A DNA stretch of 64,000 nt from BRH-c54 sp032251145 (GTDB taxonomy: Bacteria > Bacteroidota > Bacteroidia > Flavobacteriales_E > Vicingaceae), in assembly GCA_032251145.1 (NCBI GenBank), contig JAVVER010000002.1, forward strand, positions 1 through 64,000, given 5' to 3'. The stretch's first letter is position 1, and each line of letters opens with the position of its first letter. Shown piece by piece: positions 24,735 to 33,888 of this stretch. The notes below the pieces were generated by a model. That model worked only from the letters and a program-made list of their open reading frames with translations, was not told where the DNA came from and made no database searches. The position numbers and the translations under genes were made by a program.

Positions 24735-26747
24735 ATGGAAATTCCTATTTTAAAAGACATTGTCATCATTTTAGGGCTTTCTGTACTCATCATTTTACTT
24801 TTTAACAGATTAAAAATTCCACCCATTTTAGGATTTTTAATTACTGGAATTATTAGTGGCCCACACGGATTAAACCTAGTGAGTGCCGGACATGAAGTAG
24901 AATTATTATCGGAAATAGGCATTATCTTTCTGTTGTTTGTAATTGGTATAGAGTTCTCCTTAAAAGGATTAGTCTCCATAAAAAATACCGTACTTTGGGG
25001 CGGTATGATGCAGGTTGGAGGAACAATAGGACTTACAACACTTTGTGCTACATGGATGGGACTGTCTCTTCAAACTTCTATTTTTATTGGGTTCTTATTT
25101 TCATTAAGTAGTACCGCCATTGTACTTAAAATGCTTCAAGAAAAAGGTGAAATAACTTCTCCACACGGTAGAGTAGCTGTAGGGATTTTAATTTTTCAAG
25201 ATATTATTGTGGTGCTGATGATGTTGGTTACACCACTTTTAGCAGGACAATCGGAAGACCCTGTAAATGATTTGCTAATATTGGTGGTAAAACTTGCAGG
25301 AGTATTGATAGTCTTGTTTTTACTAGGAAAATATGTTGTTCCATTATTATTCAAATCTGTAGTAAAAGCCAAGAGTAGAGAGTTATTTATTTTAACAACT
25401 GTAGTACTTTGTTTTGCTACCGCTTGGCTGACTTCAGCAGTGGGTTTGTCATTAGCTTTAGGAGCTTTTTTTGCCGGATTAATTATATCCGAATCGGAAT
25501 ATAGTCACCAAGCAACGGCTAACATCCTGCCTTTCAGGGAAATTTTCATTAGCTTTTTCTTTGTTTCCATTGGGATGTTACTGGATTTAGAATTTTTCAT
25601 TAACAATTTACTTTCTATCCACTTAATTGCTTTCGGTGTTGTAGCTCTAAAAATTGTTATTTTAGTCATAACCGTTTTAATACTAAAATATCCTCCCAGA
25701 ACGGTTATACTTACCGCACTTAGTCTTTTCCAGGTAGGAGAATTTGCTTTCTTACTTTCAACAACAGGTATGCAATATGAGTTAATGAGTAACTCCATTT
25801 ATCAGCATTTTTTAGCCATTTCTATTATGAGTATGGGTGCAACGCCTTTTGTTATTGATTATTCAGATAAAATTGCTGACTTTTTATTTAAAACACCATT
25901 GCCTAAAAATGTAAGAAGAAGGTTGAAAAACATTACCCAAAGCAATGCTCACAATGGCAAAATTGAAGAAGAAAATTATCACGACCACCTTATTATTATC
26001 GGTTATGGTGTAAATGGCGAAAATGTAGCTAAAGCAGCCAAAAGAGCTAATATTCCTTATTTAATTGTAGATTTAGATCCCGCAGCCATCAAAAAAGGAA
26101 AGGACAATAATGAGCCTATTATTTTTGGTGATGCGTGTAACGATGTTATTTTAAAACACCTTCATGCTCACGAAGCGAGAGTGGTAGTTGTGGCGATTTC
26201 TTCACCTGAAACCACTAAAAAAATTGTAAGGTCTATTAGAAATTATACCCGTACAGCTTACATCATTGTAAGAACGCGCTACATTAGCGAAATTGAAGAA
26301 AACATTAAAGCAGGTGCAGATCAGGTTATTCCCGAAGAATTTGAAACCTCTATTGAAATTTTTACCCGAGTAATGCGTAAGTATTTAGTCCCTAATGATG
26401 ATATTAAACAGTTTGTAAATTATATTAGGTCTAGAAATTATGAAATGCTGAGAGACATTAGTGAAGTTAACATCTTAACTGGAAAAGATGTAATGCAATT
26501 GCGTAACGATGAAATGGAAATTGCTACGGTACATGTTACGCAAGGAAAAAATAAAATTGTAGGTAAATCGCTTGATTCCTCTGCTTTAAGAAGCGACTAT
26601 GGTGTTACGCTTTTAGCCATAAAACGAGGAAAAGATTACATTACGGATATTGATGGTGACAACATGATTTTACAAGATGATGTCCTTTACCTTTTAGGCG
26701 ACCCCGACCATATTTTATTAGTGAATAAATTCTTTGAAATGGACTAA
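24735..26747 (+). CDS. KefB-type cation:proton antiporter (CPA2 family)
   Basis: 670 residues. The first ~385 form a CPA2 exchanger with about 12 membrane segments (IFLLFVIGIEFSLKG, SLSLALGAFFAGL and IGMLLDL motifs). A cytoplasmic TrkA-N Rossmann domain follows at ~415-530 (IIGYGVNGENVAKAAKRA), then a TrkA-C domain to the end. The nucleotide-binding domains gate potassium or sodium exchange in this family. The C-terminal stop meets the stop of the convergent gdpD gene with no spacer. Confidence 0.92.
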   Translation: MEIPILKDIVIILGLSVLIILLFNRLKIPPILGFLITGIISGPHGLNLVSAGHEVELLSEIGIIFLLFVIGIEFSLKGLVSIKNTVLWGGMMQVGGTIGLTTLCATWMGLSLQTSIFIGFLFSLSSTAIVLKMLQEKGEITSPHGRVAVGILIFQDIIVVLMMLVTPLLAGQSEDPVNDLLILVVKLAGVLIVLFLLGKYVVPLLFKSVVKAKSRELFILTTVVLCFATAWLTSAVGLSLALGAFFAGLIISESEYSHQATANILPFREIFISFFFVSIGMLLDLEFFINNLLSIHLIAFGVVALKIVILVITVLILKYPPRTVILTALSLFQVGEFAFLLSTTGMQYELMSNSIYQHFLAISIMSMGATPFVIDYSDKIADFLFKTPLPKNVRRRLKNITQSNAHNGKIEEENYHDHLIIIGYGVNGENVAKAAKRANIPYLIVDLDPAAIKKGKDNNEPIIFGDACNDVILKHLHAHEARVVVVAISSPETTKKIVRSIRNYTRTAYIIVRTRYISEIEENIKAGADQVIPEEFETSIEIFTRVMRKYLVPNDDIKQFVNYIRSRNYEMLRDISEVNILTGKDVMQLRNDEMEIATVHVTQGKNKIVGKSLDSSALRSDYGVTLLAIKRGKDYITDIDGDNMILQDDVLYLLGDPDHILLVNKFFEMD

Positions 26748-27503
26748 TTACTTATACTTCATTAATAAATTGGGGTAATCTGAAATAATGCCATCAACTC
26801 CTCTTTCTATTAGCTTTTGAATAGTAGTTTCGTTGTTTACTGTCCATACATGTAATTCTTTACCAAAATCATGTACTTTATCTATAATTGCTTTGGTGGC
26901 ATAATCGTGTTTTACAATTACTTCATCTACAAAAGCGTATTTTTTTAGTGGTCTAATATTTAATCCTTTATCAAAAGAGAGTGGGAGGTGGGCATGTTTT
27001 CCAACAAAAAGTTTTCCTAATTTTATGCTACTATCTAATTTATTAATTCTAAAAAGAGCTCTATCATTAAAAGAAATTACTTTACACCAATCTTTAGCAT
27101 CTTTATTTTTAATGATGTTGATAATATGTCTTTCAATGTTAGGATAATACATGTAGCTGTATTTGGTTTCAATAAGAAGCTCCACTTTTCCATCAATTAA
27201 ATCAATAACTTGTTCTAGAGTAGGTACTTTCTCATTGATATAAAATTTATTGAATTTGTATCCAGCACTAAATTGAAGAATTTCATCGTAGGTAAGGTTT
27301 TTTACAAAACCATGCCCCGTTGTTGTTCTTCTGAGTGTTCTGTCGTGCAGAACAATAATTTTATTGTCTTTGGTTTGTTGAACATCAATTTCTATTCTAT
27401 CAACACCTAATTCTATTGCTAATTGAATGGATGCCAATGTGTTTTCTGGGGCTAATCCTGCAGCACCTCTATGACCGGTAATAATGATTTTTTTATTTTC
27501 CAA
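26748..27503 (-). CDS. Glycerophosphodiester phosphodiesterase
   Basis: 251 residues of a GDPD TIM barrel that hydrolyses glycerophosphodiesters to glycerol 3-phosphate and an alcohol. The catalytic HRGAAGLAPENT (His near residue 11) and EIDVQQTKDNKIIVLHDRTLRRTT (Glu, Asp, His) motifs are intact. No signal peptide is visible, so it is probably cytosolic. Eleven bases downstream of mqnE on the same strand, probably co-transcribed. Confidence 0.93.
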   Translation of the reverse strand: MENKKIIITGHRGAAGLAPENTLASIQLAIELGVDRIEIDVQQTKDNKIIVLHDRTLRRTTTGHGFVKNLTYDEILQFSAGYKFNKFYINEKVPTLEQVIDLIDGKVELLIETKYSYMYYPNIERHIINIIKNKDAKDWCKVISFNDRALFRINKLDSSIKLGKLFVGKHAHLPLSFDKGLNIRPLKKYAFVDEVIVKHDYATKAIIDKVHDFGKELHVWTVNNETTIQKLIERGVDGIISDYPNLLMKYK

Positions 27504-27513
27504 AATAAATGGC

Positions 27514-28668
27514 TTAAGCTAAAACAGGTTCTGAATAATCATTCAGTTCGTTATATACGCTATCTCTTTCAATGGGTTTTCTGCCTACTTCTTTTATTAG
27601 TTGAATCATTTGTTCAGTAGTCATGGTAGGTTTTTGTTCTTCGGCACCAGCCATAGTATATATTTTTGTAGAATCATCTACAGTTCCATCAATATCATTT
27701 ACTCCAAAAGAGAGTAATAATTGGGTAGTCTTTCTTCCTATCATTGGCCAATAAGCTTTTAAGTGATTGAAGTTGTCAAGGAAAATTCTACCCATAGCAT
27801 AAACTTTTAAATCTTCAATTATGCTTACTTCATCAATGTCAGACATTTGATTGTTTTTATTTCTGAATTTTAAAGGAATAAAAGCATTGAAACCTCCTGT
27901 TTTATCTTGAAGATTTCTTAATCTGTTCATGTGGTCGATAAGGTGTTCGTATTTTTCTAAATGTCCGTAAAGCATTGTGGCATTAGAAGGCATCCCAACG
28001 TTATGAGCAGCTTCGTGCATTTGCAACCATTGTTCTGAGGTGCATTTGTCTTTACAAATTTTTTCTCTGATTTCTTCATCAAAAATTTCAGCTCCACCAC
28101 CAGGTAAAGAGCCTTGTCCGGCATTTTTTAATATTTTCAAACCTTCTTCATAACTCACTTTTGCTTTTTTACACATATAGTCTAATTCAACAGCAGTAAA
28201 AGCTTTAACATGAATATCTGGTCGAATTTGTTTAATATTTTCAATTAAGTTTTTAAAGTAAGATAATCCCATCTTTGGGTGTACACCTCCAACAATATGA
28301 ACTTCGGTAATATCTTTACCATCATAATTTCTAATGGCATTATAAATATCTTCTTCAGAAAGCTCCCAAGCGTCATATTCATCTTTTTCTCTTAAAAAAC
28401 GAGAATAGGAGCAGAATTTACAATCGAAAACACAAATATTGGTGGGTTCTATATGGAAGTTTTTATTGAAGTAGGTTTTATTTCCGTGTTTTTTTTCTCT
28501 AATGTAGTTGGCAAGCGTTCCTAAATGGCTTATTTCAGCATTGTAGAATAAGTATGTTCCTTCTTCAGGAGTAATTCTTTCTTCGTTTACTACTTTGTTG
28601 TAAATACTGTTAAGTTGATTATCTGTAACAGTAGTATTAAGTATAGTTTTAATGGTGTTATTGTCCAT
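27514..28668 (-). CDS. mqnE: Aminofutalosine synthase MqnE
   Basis: About 384 residues from ATG 28668; a longer frame from 28689 would start inside the -7 box region and is not preferred. Radical SAM enzyme of the futalosine menaquinone pathway that joins SAM and the product of MqnA. The CxxxCxxC cluster motif (CVFDCKFC), the TEVHIVGGVHPKMGL segment and GQGSLPGGGAEIFDEE are diagnostic. A menaquinone-based respiratory chain follows from this. Confidence 0.93.
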   Translation of the reverse strand: MDNNTIKTILNTTVTDNQLNSIYNKVVNEERITPEEGTYLFYNAEISHLGTLANYIREKKHGNKTYFNKNFHIEPTNICVFDCKFCSYSRFLREKDEYDAWELSEEDIYNAIRNYDGKDITEVHIVGGVHPKMGLSYFKNLIENIKQIRPDIHVKAFTAVELDYMCKKAKVSYEEGLKILKNAGQGSLPGGGAEIFDEEIREKICKDKCTSEQWLQMHEAAHNVGMPSNATMLYGHLEKYEHLIDHMNRLRNLQDKTGGFNAFIPLKFRNKNNQMSDIDEVSIIEDLKVYAMGRIFLDNFNHLKAYWPMIGRKTTQLLLSFGVNDIDGTVDDSTKIYTMAGAEEQKPTMTTEQMIQLIKEVGRKPIERDSVYNELNDYSEPVLA

Positions 28669-28686
28669 ATAAGGTAATTTTTTTAG

Positions 28687-28694
28687 CAAAGGTA
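28687..28694 (-). promoter_or_regulatory. -7 box of mqnE
   Basis: Minus strand TACCTTTG, an exact TAnnTTTG match, about 19 bases before the ATG at 28668. No good -33 is seen. This supports the shorter start. Confidence 0.55.
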
Positions 28695-28704
28695 AGCATA
28701 AGAT

Positions 28705-28734
28705 AAAAAAAGAGCCTCAAAAAAATGAGGCTCT
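28705..28734 (-). terminator. Terminator of the M43 metalloprotease gene
   Basis: On the minus strand AGAGCCTCA (28734-28726) pairs with TGAGGCTCT (28719-28711) and is followed by a run of T. It lies 27 bases past the protease stop codon. Confidence 0.9.
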
Positions 28735-28761
28735 GTAAAAAAATTAATAATAATTAACGCA

Positions 28762-30969
28762 CTATTTAGTAATCAATACTTTTTTAGTAGTAATGTTATT
28801 ATCGGTTTTAATATTTACAAAATAAATACCGTTTGGTTGGTTATCAATATTAATAGTAAATAACTGAGTATTTAATGGATTACCACTTGTGTAAATTAAT
28901 TCTCCAACAAGGTTATAAATTTCAATAGTAGTTTCTTTTTTTTCTGTAAGAGCAATGTTTAATGTTCCGTTAGAAGGGTTAGGGAAAACTAAAATTTCAT
29001 TTATAATACCTAAAATTTCTTTTTCTCCAGTAGTAATACTATTGCAAATAACTGGTATAACCGCAGCACTTTGGTCTAAACCATAAGTTGATAAATCAAT
29101 CCAACCTGTAGTTTCTTTTGCCCAAACTGTATTTGTTCCTGTAACAGCTGACATTAAAGCAACAGTATCGCCATTTACTAAATTAGTATGGTCATGACCA
29201 ACAAAGAAGTTGCCATTTAATGAAGTAGCAGTAGGAAGAGTCCATAAAGTAGGTGTTCCTCCATTTCCAAGTTGAGAAATTTGAACAGTTTGTTGAGCTA
29301 AAACATTACCAGGAGCACCTGCGTTTAACCCCCATACTTTAAGATTAACATTACCATTTCCAGAAGAACTAAAATAATAAATTACATCAGTTAAGAAAGT
29401 TCCTGAACCAGTGTAAGGTATTTTATCTGCCCATCCATTATCATTATAGCAATTCTGACCTAAGATATAACCTGAAGAAGCCGAAGGTCCATTACAGTCA
29501 GGAGCCCAAGTTGCTGCTCCAGTTGTAGCTCCATGCTGCCCTAGATCCCAAGTTGCAGCGGTAGAGTCACAAACTTGGCTACCAGCAGCTAAAACGGTAA
29601 TGTAAGCATTTTTTGTTTCTGTATCGTTACTAGTTCCATCTCCTACAGTTAAAGAAACTGTATAAGTTCCTGCGTTGTTATATGTAATTGTAGGAGGGGT
29701 AGCTGCTGTAGAGGTTGATGGAGTAACTCCACCTTGAGAGGTTAAATCAAAATTCCATGAGTTAGAAGTTATTGGATTTGGACCTGTAGATGTGTTGGTA
29801 AAAGTTACCGTTTGACCTGCACTAATAGTTGTATTGTTTGCAGTAAAATTAGCATTTAATGGAGCTACACCACAAACATTCGAAGTAAGTAAAGACCCTC
29901 TCCTAGGTGAGTTTTGTAAAACGATATCCATTCTTGCTTTTTGGTTAGCTGTAAACATAAACATACAAGCATCTGGTGTATAATCCATATAGTTCATAAA
30001 CATTTCTCCAGTTGTGTTTCCATTACAAACTCCAAGGTTATGAGGATGATTTCTGCAATTTCCGTTGGATGTTTGTTGAGGAGGAGTATCGTTACAAAAA
30101 TCATTTCCACAGGTGGCATCTCCCCAAATATGACGAAGACCTAACCAATGACCAATTTCGTGAGTTGCAGTTCTACCTTTGTTGTAAGGAGCACTAACAG
30201 ACCCTGTTGTTCCAAAAGCATTATATAAAACAACTACTCCATCAGTATTTGCAGATCCACCATTTGTTGGCATACCACTTAAACCAGATGAAGAAGGAAA
30301 TTGTGCATACCCTAAAATACCACCTTGGATATTAGCCACCCATATATTGAAATATTTTGTAGGATCCCAAATTGTTTGTGGTTTCCATGTGCCATCTATT
30401 TGATTAGTTGTTAAAGAATTGGTTCCTACGTTTACTCTGTTAACTCCATTAGTAGGTTGATTGTTTGGGTCAATTTGAGCTAAACAGAATTCAATATCAC
30501 AATTTGCTATTGCTGATTGAAATGTTGATGGCACGTTTGAGATATCTGTATTAGTAGCAGAAAAATCTTTATTCATTGCAGTAATTTGAGACTGAATTTG
30601 AGCCATACTAATGTTTTGAGTTGAGTTTCCATATAAAACATGTACAACTACAGGTATAACTCTCGATGCTTTATTATTTGCATTATCTTTAGTGTATGTT
30701 TTTAGTTTTTCTGCCATCCACTTTTCAAAATCATCCGCAGATTCCATTTGCGGATTGGCTTGTTGATGAAGTTGATGCATTTCATCTGTAAAACATCTAA
30801 TATGCCCACTTGGTGTTTTTGGAGCTTCTTGAAGTAATTGTTGAGTTAAGTTATCATCTAACGATATATTAGCTTTTGTTTTGTTAGTTTTAATTTTGTT
30901 TCCGCTTATTTGTCCATTTAGAAAAATAATAGAAAGTAATGAGAAACTTAATAATGTAATTTTTTTCAT
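28762..30969 (-). CDS. Secreted M43 (pappalysin-type) zinc metalloprotease with PKD and T9SS sorting domains
   Basis: About 735 residues from ATG 30969, which gives the signal peptide KKITLLSFSLLSIIFLNGQ; the earlier in-frame ATG at 30993 lies at or before the predicted transcription start. A pro-region is followed by the catalytic domain with HEIGHWLGLRH (zinc ligands and catalytic Glu) and the Met-turn MNYMDY. A PKD domain (SAGQTVTFTNTSTG ... YNNAGTYTVSLTV) precedes a jelly-roll-like region and the type A sorting domain (ILVFPNPSNGTLNI). Exported by T9SS and probably degrades extracellular protein. Confidence 0.92.
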   Translation of the reverse strand: MKKITLLSFSLLSIIFLNGQISGNKIKTNKTKANISLDDNLTQQLLQEAPKTPSGHIRCFTDEMHQLHQQANPQMESADDFEKWMAEKLKTYTKDNANNKASRVIPVVVHVLYGNSTQNISMAQIQSQITAMNKDFSATNTDISNVPSTFQSAIANCDIEFCLAQIDPNNQPTNGVNRVNVGTNSLTTNQIDGTWKPQTIWDPTKYFNIWVANIQGGILGYAQFPSSSGLSGMPTNGGSANTDGVVVLYNAFGTTGSVSAPYNKGRTATHEIGHWLGLRHIWGDATCGNDFCNDTPPQQTSNGNCRNHPHNLGVCNGNTTGEMFMNYMDYTPDACMFMFTANQKARMDIVLQNSPRRGSLLTSNVCGVAPLNANFTANNTTISAGQTVTFTNTSTGPNPITSNSWNFDLTSQGGVTPSTSTAATPPTITYNNAGTYTVSLTVGDGTSNDTETKNAYITVLAAGSQVCDSTAATWDLGQHGATTGAATWAPDCNGPSASSGYILGQNCYNDNGWADKIPYTGSGTFLTDVIYYFSSSGNGNVNLKVWGLNAGAPGNVLAQQTVQISQLGNGGTPTLWTLPTATSLNGNFFVGHDHTNLVNGDTVALMSAVTGTNTVWAKETTGWIDLSTYGLDQSAAVIPVICNSITTGEKEILGIINEILVFPNPSNGTLNIALTEKKETTIEIYNLVGELIYTSGNPLNTQLFTINIDNQPNGIYFVNIKTDNNITTKKVLITK

Positions 30970-30995
30970 GAAAGTTGAGTTTAGTTTATGCAATT

Positions 30996-31003
30996 CAAAT
31001 TTA
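30996..31003 (-). promoter_or_regulatory. -7 box of the M43 protease gene
   Basis: Minus strand TAAATTTG, an exact TAnnTTTG match, 26 bases before ATG 30969. TTTTC stands at the -33 distance. The rest of the 242-base gap (31004-31180) holds nothing else recognisable. Confidence 0.6.
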
Positions 31004-31180
31004 CAGATATAATATTATTTTGAAAACAATAGTTTGCTCAATTATTAGATTCCTAAGATAAAAAAATAGCGAAGCAACCTTTTATGAAACTCTTTCGTCT
31101 TTAGAAGTATTAAGGAGATAAATTTTTAAAAGTTAATTAGATAGGTAGTTAAATCATAAAAAATCTCCTCCCTTTGAATT

Positions 31181-31213
31181 AAAGTCCCTTGTAAACTCAA
31201 GGGACTTTTTTTT
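31181..31213. terminator. Hairpin terminator at the end of glcD
   Basis: AAAGTCCCTTG (31181-31191) and CAAGGGACTTT (31198-31208) form a perfect 11-bp stem. The T run is on the plus strand and overlaps the glcD stop codon; on the minus strand it is followed by CTTTAATTC only, so it is at best a moderate terminator for glcD. Confidence 0.7.
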
Positions 31214-32618
31214 ATGGGAAAATTTTGTCTGGATTAAGTATCTTATTAGGATCGAAGATAGATTTTATTTGCATTTGTAAGGATAAAGTTTTTTCGTCAA
31301 AAGGAATGTTCATATATGACTTCTGAACGTAACCTATACCATGTTCTCCAGAAATAGTTCCTTTTAATTGCACACACAGCTGAAAAATTTCTCCTATTCC
31401 TTTTGGCAATTCATTATTCCATGCTTCATCACTCATGTTTTCTTTAATGATGTTTACATGCAAATTTCCATCACCTGCATGTCCGTAGCAAACAGACCTA
31501 AAACCGTATTTGTTTCCTATTTCTTTTACACCTTTAAGTAGCTTAGGTAATTCTGCTCTAGGAACAACAGTATCTTCTTCTTTATAAATAGATTGGCTTT
31601 TTACGGCTTCACCTACTACTCTTCTAATCTTCCATAGTTTCTCTTTTTGAGTCGCATCATCTGCAAAAAGAATCTCTCCAGTTTTAAAATTTTCTAATAC
31701 CTGATAAATGAGTTCACAATCTTTATATAAAACATCCATATCATTTCCATCTACTTCAATAAGTAGATGAGCCTCAATGTTATCTTCAATAACTATGGCA
31801 GTATCGTTAATAAATTTTTTTCCCCATAAAATAGCATCTCTTTCCATTAATTCCATTGCCGAAGGAGTTATACCAGCATTAAAAATTGCAGCTACAGCAC
31901 TACAAGCTTCTTCGGCTGAAACAAAAGGAACAAGCATCAGTAAATCATATTTGGGATGTGGAATAAGCTTAAAAACCGCTTTAGTAATAATACCTAATGT
32001 ACCTTCACTACCTATTAATAATTGTGTGAGGTTATAACCGGTAGAATTTTTTAACACATTAGCTCCTGTCCATATTATCTCACCAGTAGGCAACACCACT
32101 TCTAAATTTAATACATAGTCTTTGGTAACACCATATTTTACAGCTTTCGGTCCACCAGAATTTTCTGCCAAATTCCCACCTATAAAACAACTACCTTTAC
32201 TGGCAGGGTCGGGAGGATAAAAAAGTCTTTTCGCTTTTACTGCTTCTTGAAACTCTTGAGTAATCACTCCTGGCTCAATGGTAGCTTGTAAATTTCTTTC
32301 ATCAATTTCAATAATACTATTAAAACGTTCCATTGAAAGTAAAATACCTTTATTTACAGGCAAAGCTCCACCACTCAAACCAGTTCCGGCTCCTCTAGGG
32401 GTTAGTGGAATTAAATGCTCATTACATAACGTTACAATAGAACTTATTTCTGTTGCTGTTCTTGGTTTAACAATTACTTCAGGGAAAAACTTCAAGTCTT
32501 CCGTTTCATCATGACTGTATTTACTTAAATTTTCATCATCCCATAAAACAAAATTATCGCCAACTATTGCTTGTAATTGTTGAATAATAATAGGTGTTAC
32601 TTTTCCATAAACAGACAT
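31212..32618 (-). CDS. FAD-linked 2-hydroxyacid oxidase (GlcD family)
   Basis: 468-residue flavoprotein of the glycolate oxidase GlcD / D-lactate dehydrogenase family. The PCMH-type FAD domain shows VKPRTATEISSIV, TPRGAGTGLSGGALP and GSEGTLGIIT. The C-terminal end HAGDGNLHVNI ... GTISGEHGIGYVQK is the FAD-oxidase C domain. GlcE and GlcF partners are not adjacent, so a D-lactate or 2-hydroxyglutarate dehydrogenase function is as likely as glycolate. Convergent with nothing; it lies upstream of the protease gene on the same strand. Confidence 0.9.
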   Translation of the reverse strand: MSVYGKVTPIIIQQLQAIVGDNFVLWDDENLSKYSHDETEDLKFFPEVIVKPRTATEISSIVTLCNEHLIPLTPRGAGTGLSGGALPVNKGILLSMERFNSIIEIDERNLQATIEPGVITQEFQEAVKAKRLFYPPDPASKGSCFIGGNLAENSGGPKAVKYGVTKDYVLNLEVVLPTGEIIWTGANVLKNSTGYNLTQLLIGSEGTLGIITKAVFKLIPHPKYDLLMLVPFVSAEEACSAVAAIFNAGITPSAMELMERDAILWGKKFINDTAIVIEDNIEAHLLIEVDGNDMDVLYKDCELIYQVLENFKTGEILFADDATQKEKLWKIRRVVGEAVKSQSIYKEEDTVVPRAELPKLLKGVKEIGNKYGFRSVCYGHAGDGNLHVNIIKENMSDEAWNNELPKGIGEIFQLCVQLKGTISGEHGIGYVQKSYMNIPFDEKTLSLQMQIKSIFDPNKILNPDKIFP

Positions 32619-32691
32619 ATTGAACTATTTTTTGATGTGATTTTATAAAATCTAAAAATAATAAAATTAGAGAAAATACAGCCATTTTTTC

Positions 32692-32699
32692 TATATTTG
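32692..32699 (+). promoter_or_regulatory. -7 box of tRNA-Arg
   Basis: TATATTTG, an exact TAnnTTTG match eleven bases before the mature tRNA 5' end. No -33 TTTG is evident. Confidence 0.55.
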
Positions 32700-32709
32700 C
32701 AGTCAATTA

Positions 32710-32783
32710 GGCCTCGTGGCGCAACTGAATAGCGCATCTGATTACGGCTCAGAAGGTTACAGGTTTGAATCCTGTCGAGGTCA
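32710..32783 (+). tRNA. tRNA-Arg (anticodon ACG)
   Basis: A full cloverleaf can be folded: acceptor GGCCTCG with CGAGGTC (one G-U), D arm GCGC-loop-GCGC, anticodon stem TCTGA/TCAGA with loop TTACGGC giving anticodon ACG, and T arm ACAGG-TTTGAAT-CCTGT. The CCA end is not encoded. The gene has its own -7 box and a strong terminator. Confidence 0.95.
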
Positions 32784-32800
32784 CTATTAATTCTATTTTT

Positions 32801-32846
32801 AACATAAAACCACCTAAATTTCTATAGGTGGTTTTATGTTTTTTTA
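32801..32846 (+). terminator. Strong terminator after tRNA-Arg
   Basis: A perfect 16-bp stem (32801-32816 with 32825-32840, arm AACATAAAACCACCTA) with an 8-base loop and a T run to 32846. It lies between tRNA-Arg and the convergent korB. Confidence 0.93.
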
Positions 32847-32861
32847 ATGAAATTGATTTTA

Positions 32862-33887
32862 TCAATCAATCTTAAATGTATTTCCACTCATAAACAAATC
32901 ATCCAACGATTTATATTTTGATAATTGTTCTTGATTTTCCATTTGCTCAAAAAATACTTTATCATATACATTTGCATCAGTATTTCTAATTACTCCCATT
33001 GCAATTGGAAATTCAGGTAGTTTCATTTGAATTAACATGTTGTGCAAAATAGTTGATTTTGTTGATGCGTCATGCACTAAAATATCTGCTGCTGTAATAC
33101 CATTTTCGCCAATAGTAACCACTTCCAGTTCTAACCCATTCAATCGAAGTCCTTTACTGTTGTTTTCACCAAAAAGCATTGGTTTGCCGTGTTCTAAAAT
33201 TAATTGATTATTGGCTTTGTTTTCTTTGGCAGTTATTGCAGCGTGAGTTTTGTCGTTAAAGATTACACAATTTTGTAATACTTCAACTAGCGACAAACCT
33301 TGGTGTTTTTCAGCTTCAACCATTACTTGTGCCATTAATTTAACATCAGTATCAGGAACACGAGCATAAAACTGCCCTTGAGCTCCCAGTGCTAATTCGC
33401 CAACACTAAACGGACTTTCCACAGTTCCGAAGGGTGAAGATTTAGTTACTTTTCCTCGCTCAGAGGTTGGAGAATATTGCCCTTTGGTTAACCCATAAAT
33501 TTCGTTGTTAAACAAAATTAAGTTGTAGTTGATGTTTCTTCTAATGGCGTGAATAAAATGGTTTCCACCAATGGCTAATGAATCGCCATCACCCGAAATC
33601 ATCCAAACACTCAACTCGGGATTTGCCAATTTAACGCCTGTTGCTACAGCAGCCGGACGACCATGAATGGTATGAAATCCATACGTATCCATGTAATACG
33701 GGAAACGTGATGAGCAACCAATACCGGAAATAATAGCTACATTCTCTTTTTTAAGATTTAATTCCGAAAAAGCTTTTTGAACAGCATTGATAATGGCATA
33801 ATCGCCACAACCCGGACACCATTTAACTTCTTGATCGCTGGCGTAATCTTTTGGTTTATATAAACATTGTAGTGTAGATGCTTCCAT
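32862..33887 (-). CDS. korB: 2-oxoacid:ferredoxin oxidoreductase, beta subunit (KorB)
   Basis: 341-residue TPP-binding subunit. Motifs: KWCPGCGDYAII near the N-terminus (cluster cysteines), GCSSRFPYY, and the TPP/Mg motif GDGDSLAIGGNHFIHAIRRN. With KorA it oxidises 2-oxoglutarate (or a related 2-oxoacid) and CoA to an acyl-CoA, reducing ferredoxin. In Thauera-type benzoate degraders KorAB supplies the low-potential ferredoxin for benzoyl-CoA reductase and lies in the same cluster; the position here argues for the same role. Last gene of the island. Confidence 0.92.
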   Translation of the reverse strand: MEASTLQCLYKPKDYASDQEVKWCPGCGDYAIINAVQKAFSELNLKKENVAIISGIGCSSRFPYYMDTYGFHTIHGRPAAVATGVKLANPELSVWMISGDGDSLAIGGNHFIHAIRRNINYNLILFNNEIYGLTKGQYSPTSERGKVTKSSPFGTVESPFSVGELALGAQGQFYARVPDTDVKLMAQVMVEAEKHQGLSLVEVLQNCVIFNDKTHAAITAKENKANNQLILEHGKPMLFGENNSKGLRLNGLELEVVTIGENGITAADILVHDASTKSTILHNMLIQMKLPEFPIAMGVIRNTDANVYDKVFFEQMENQEQLSKYKSLDDLFMSGNTFKID

Positions 33888-33888
33888 T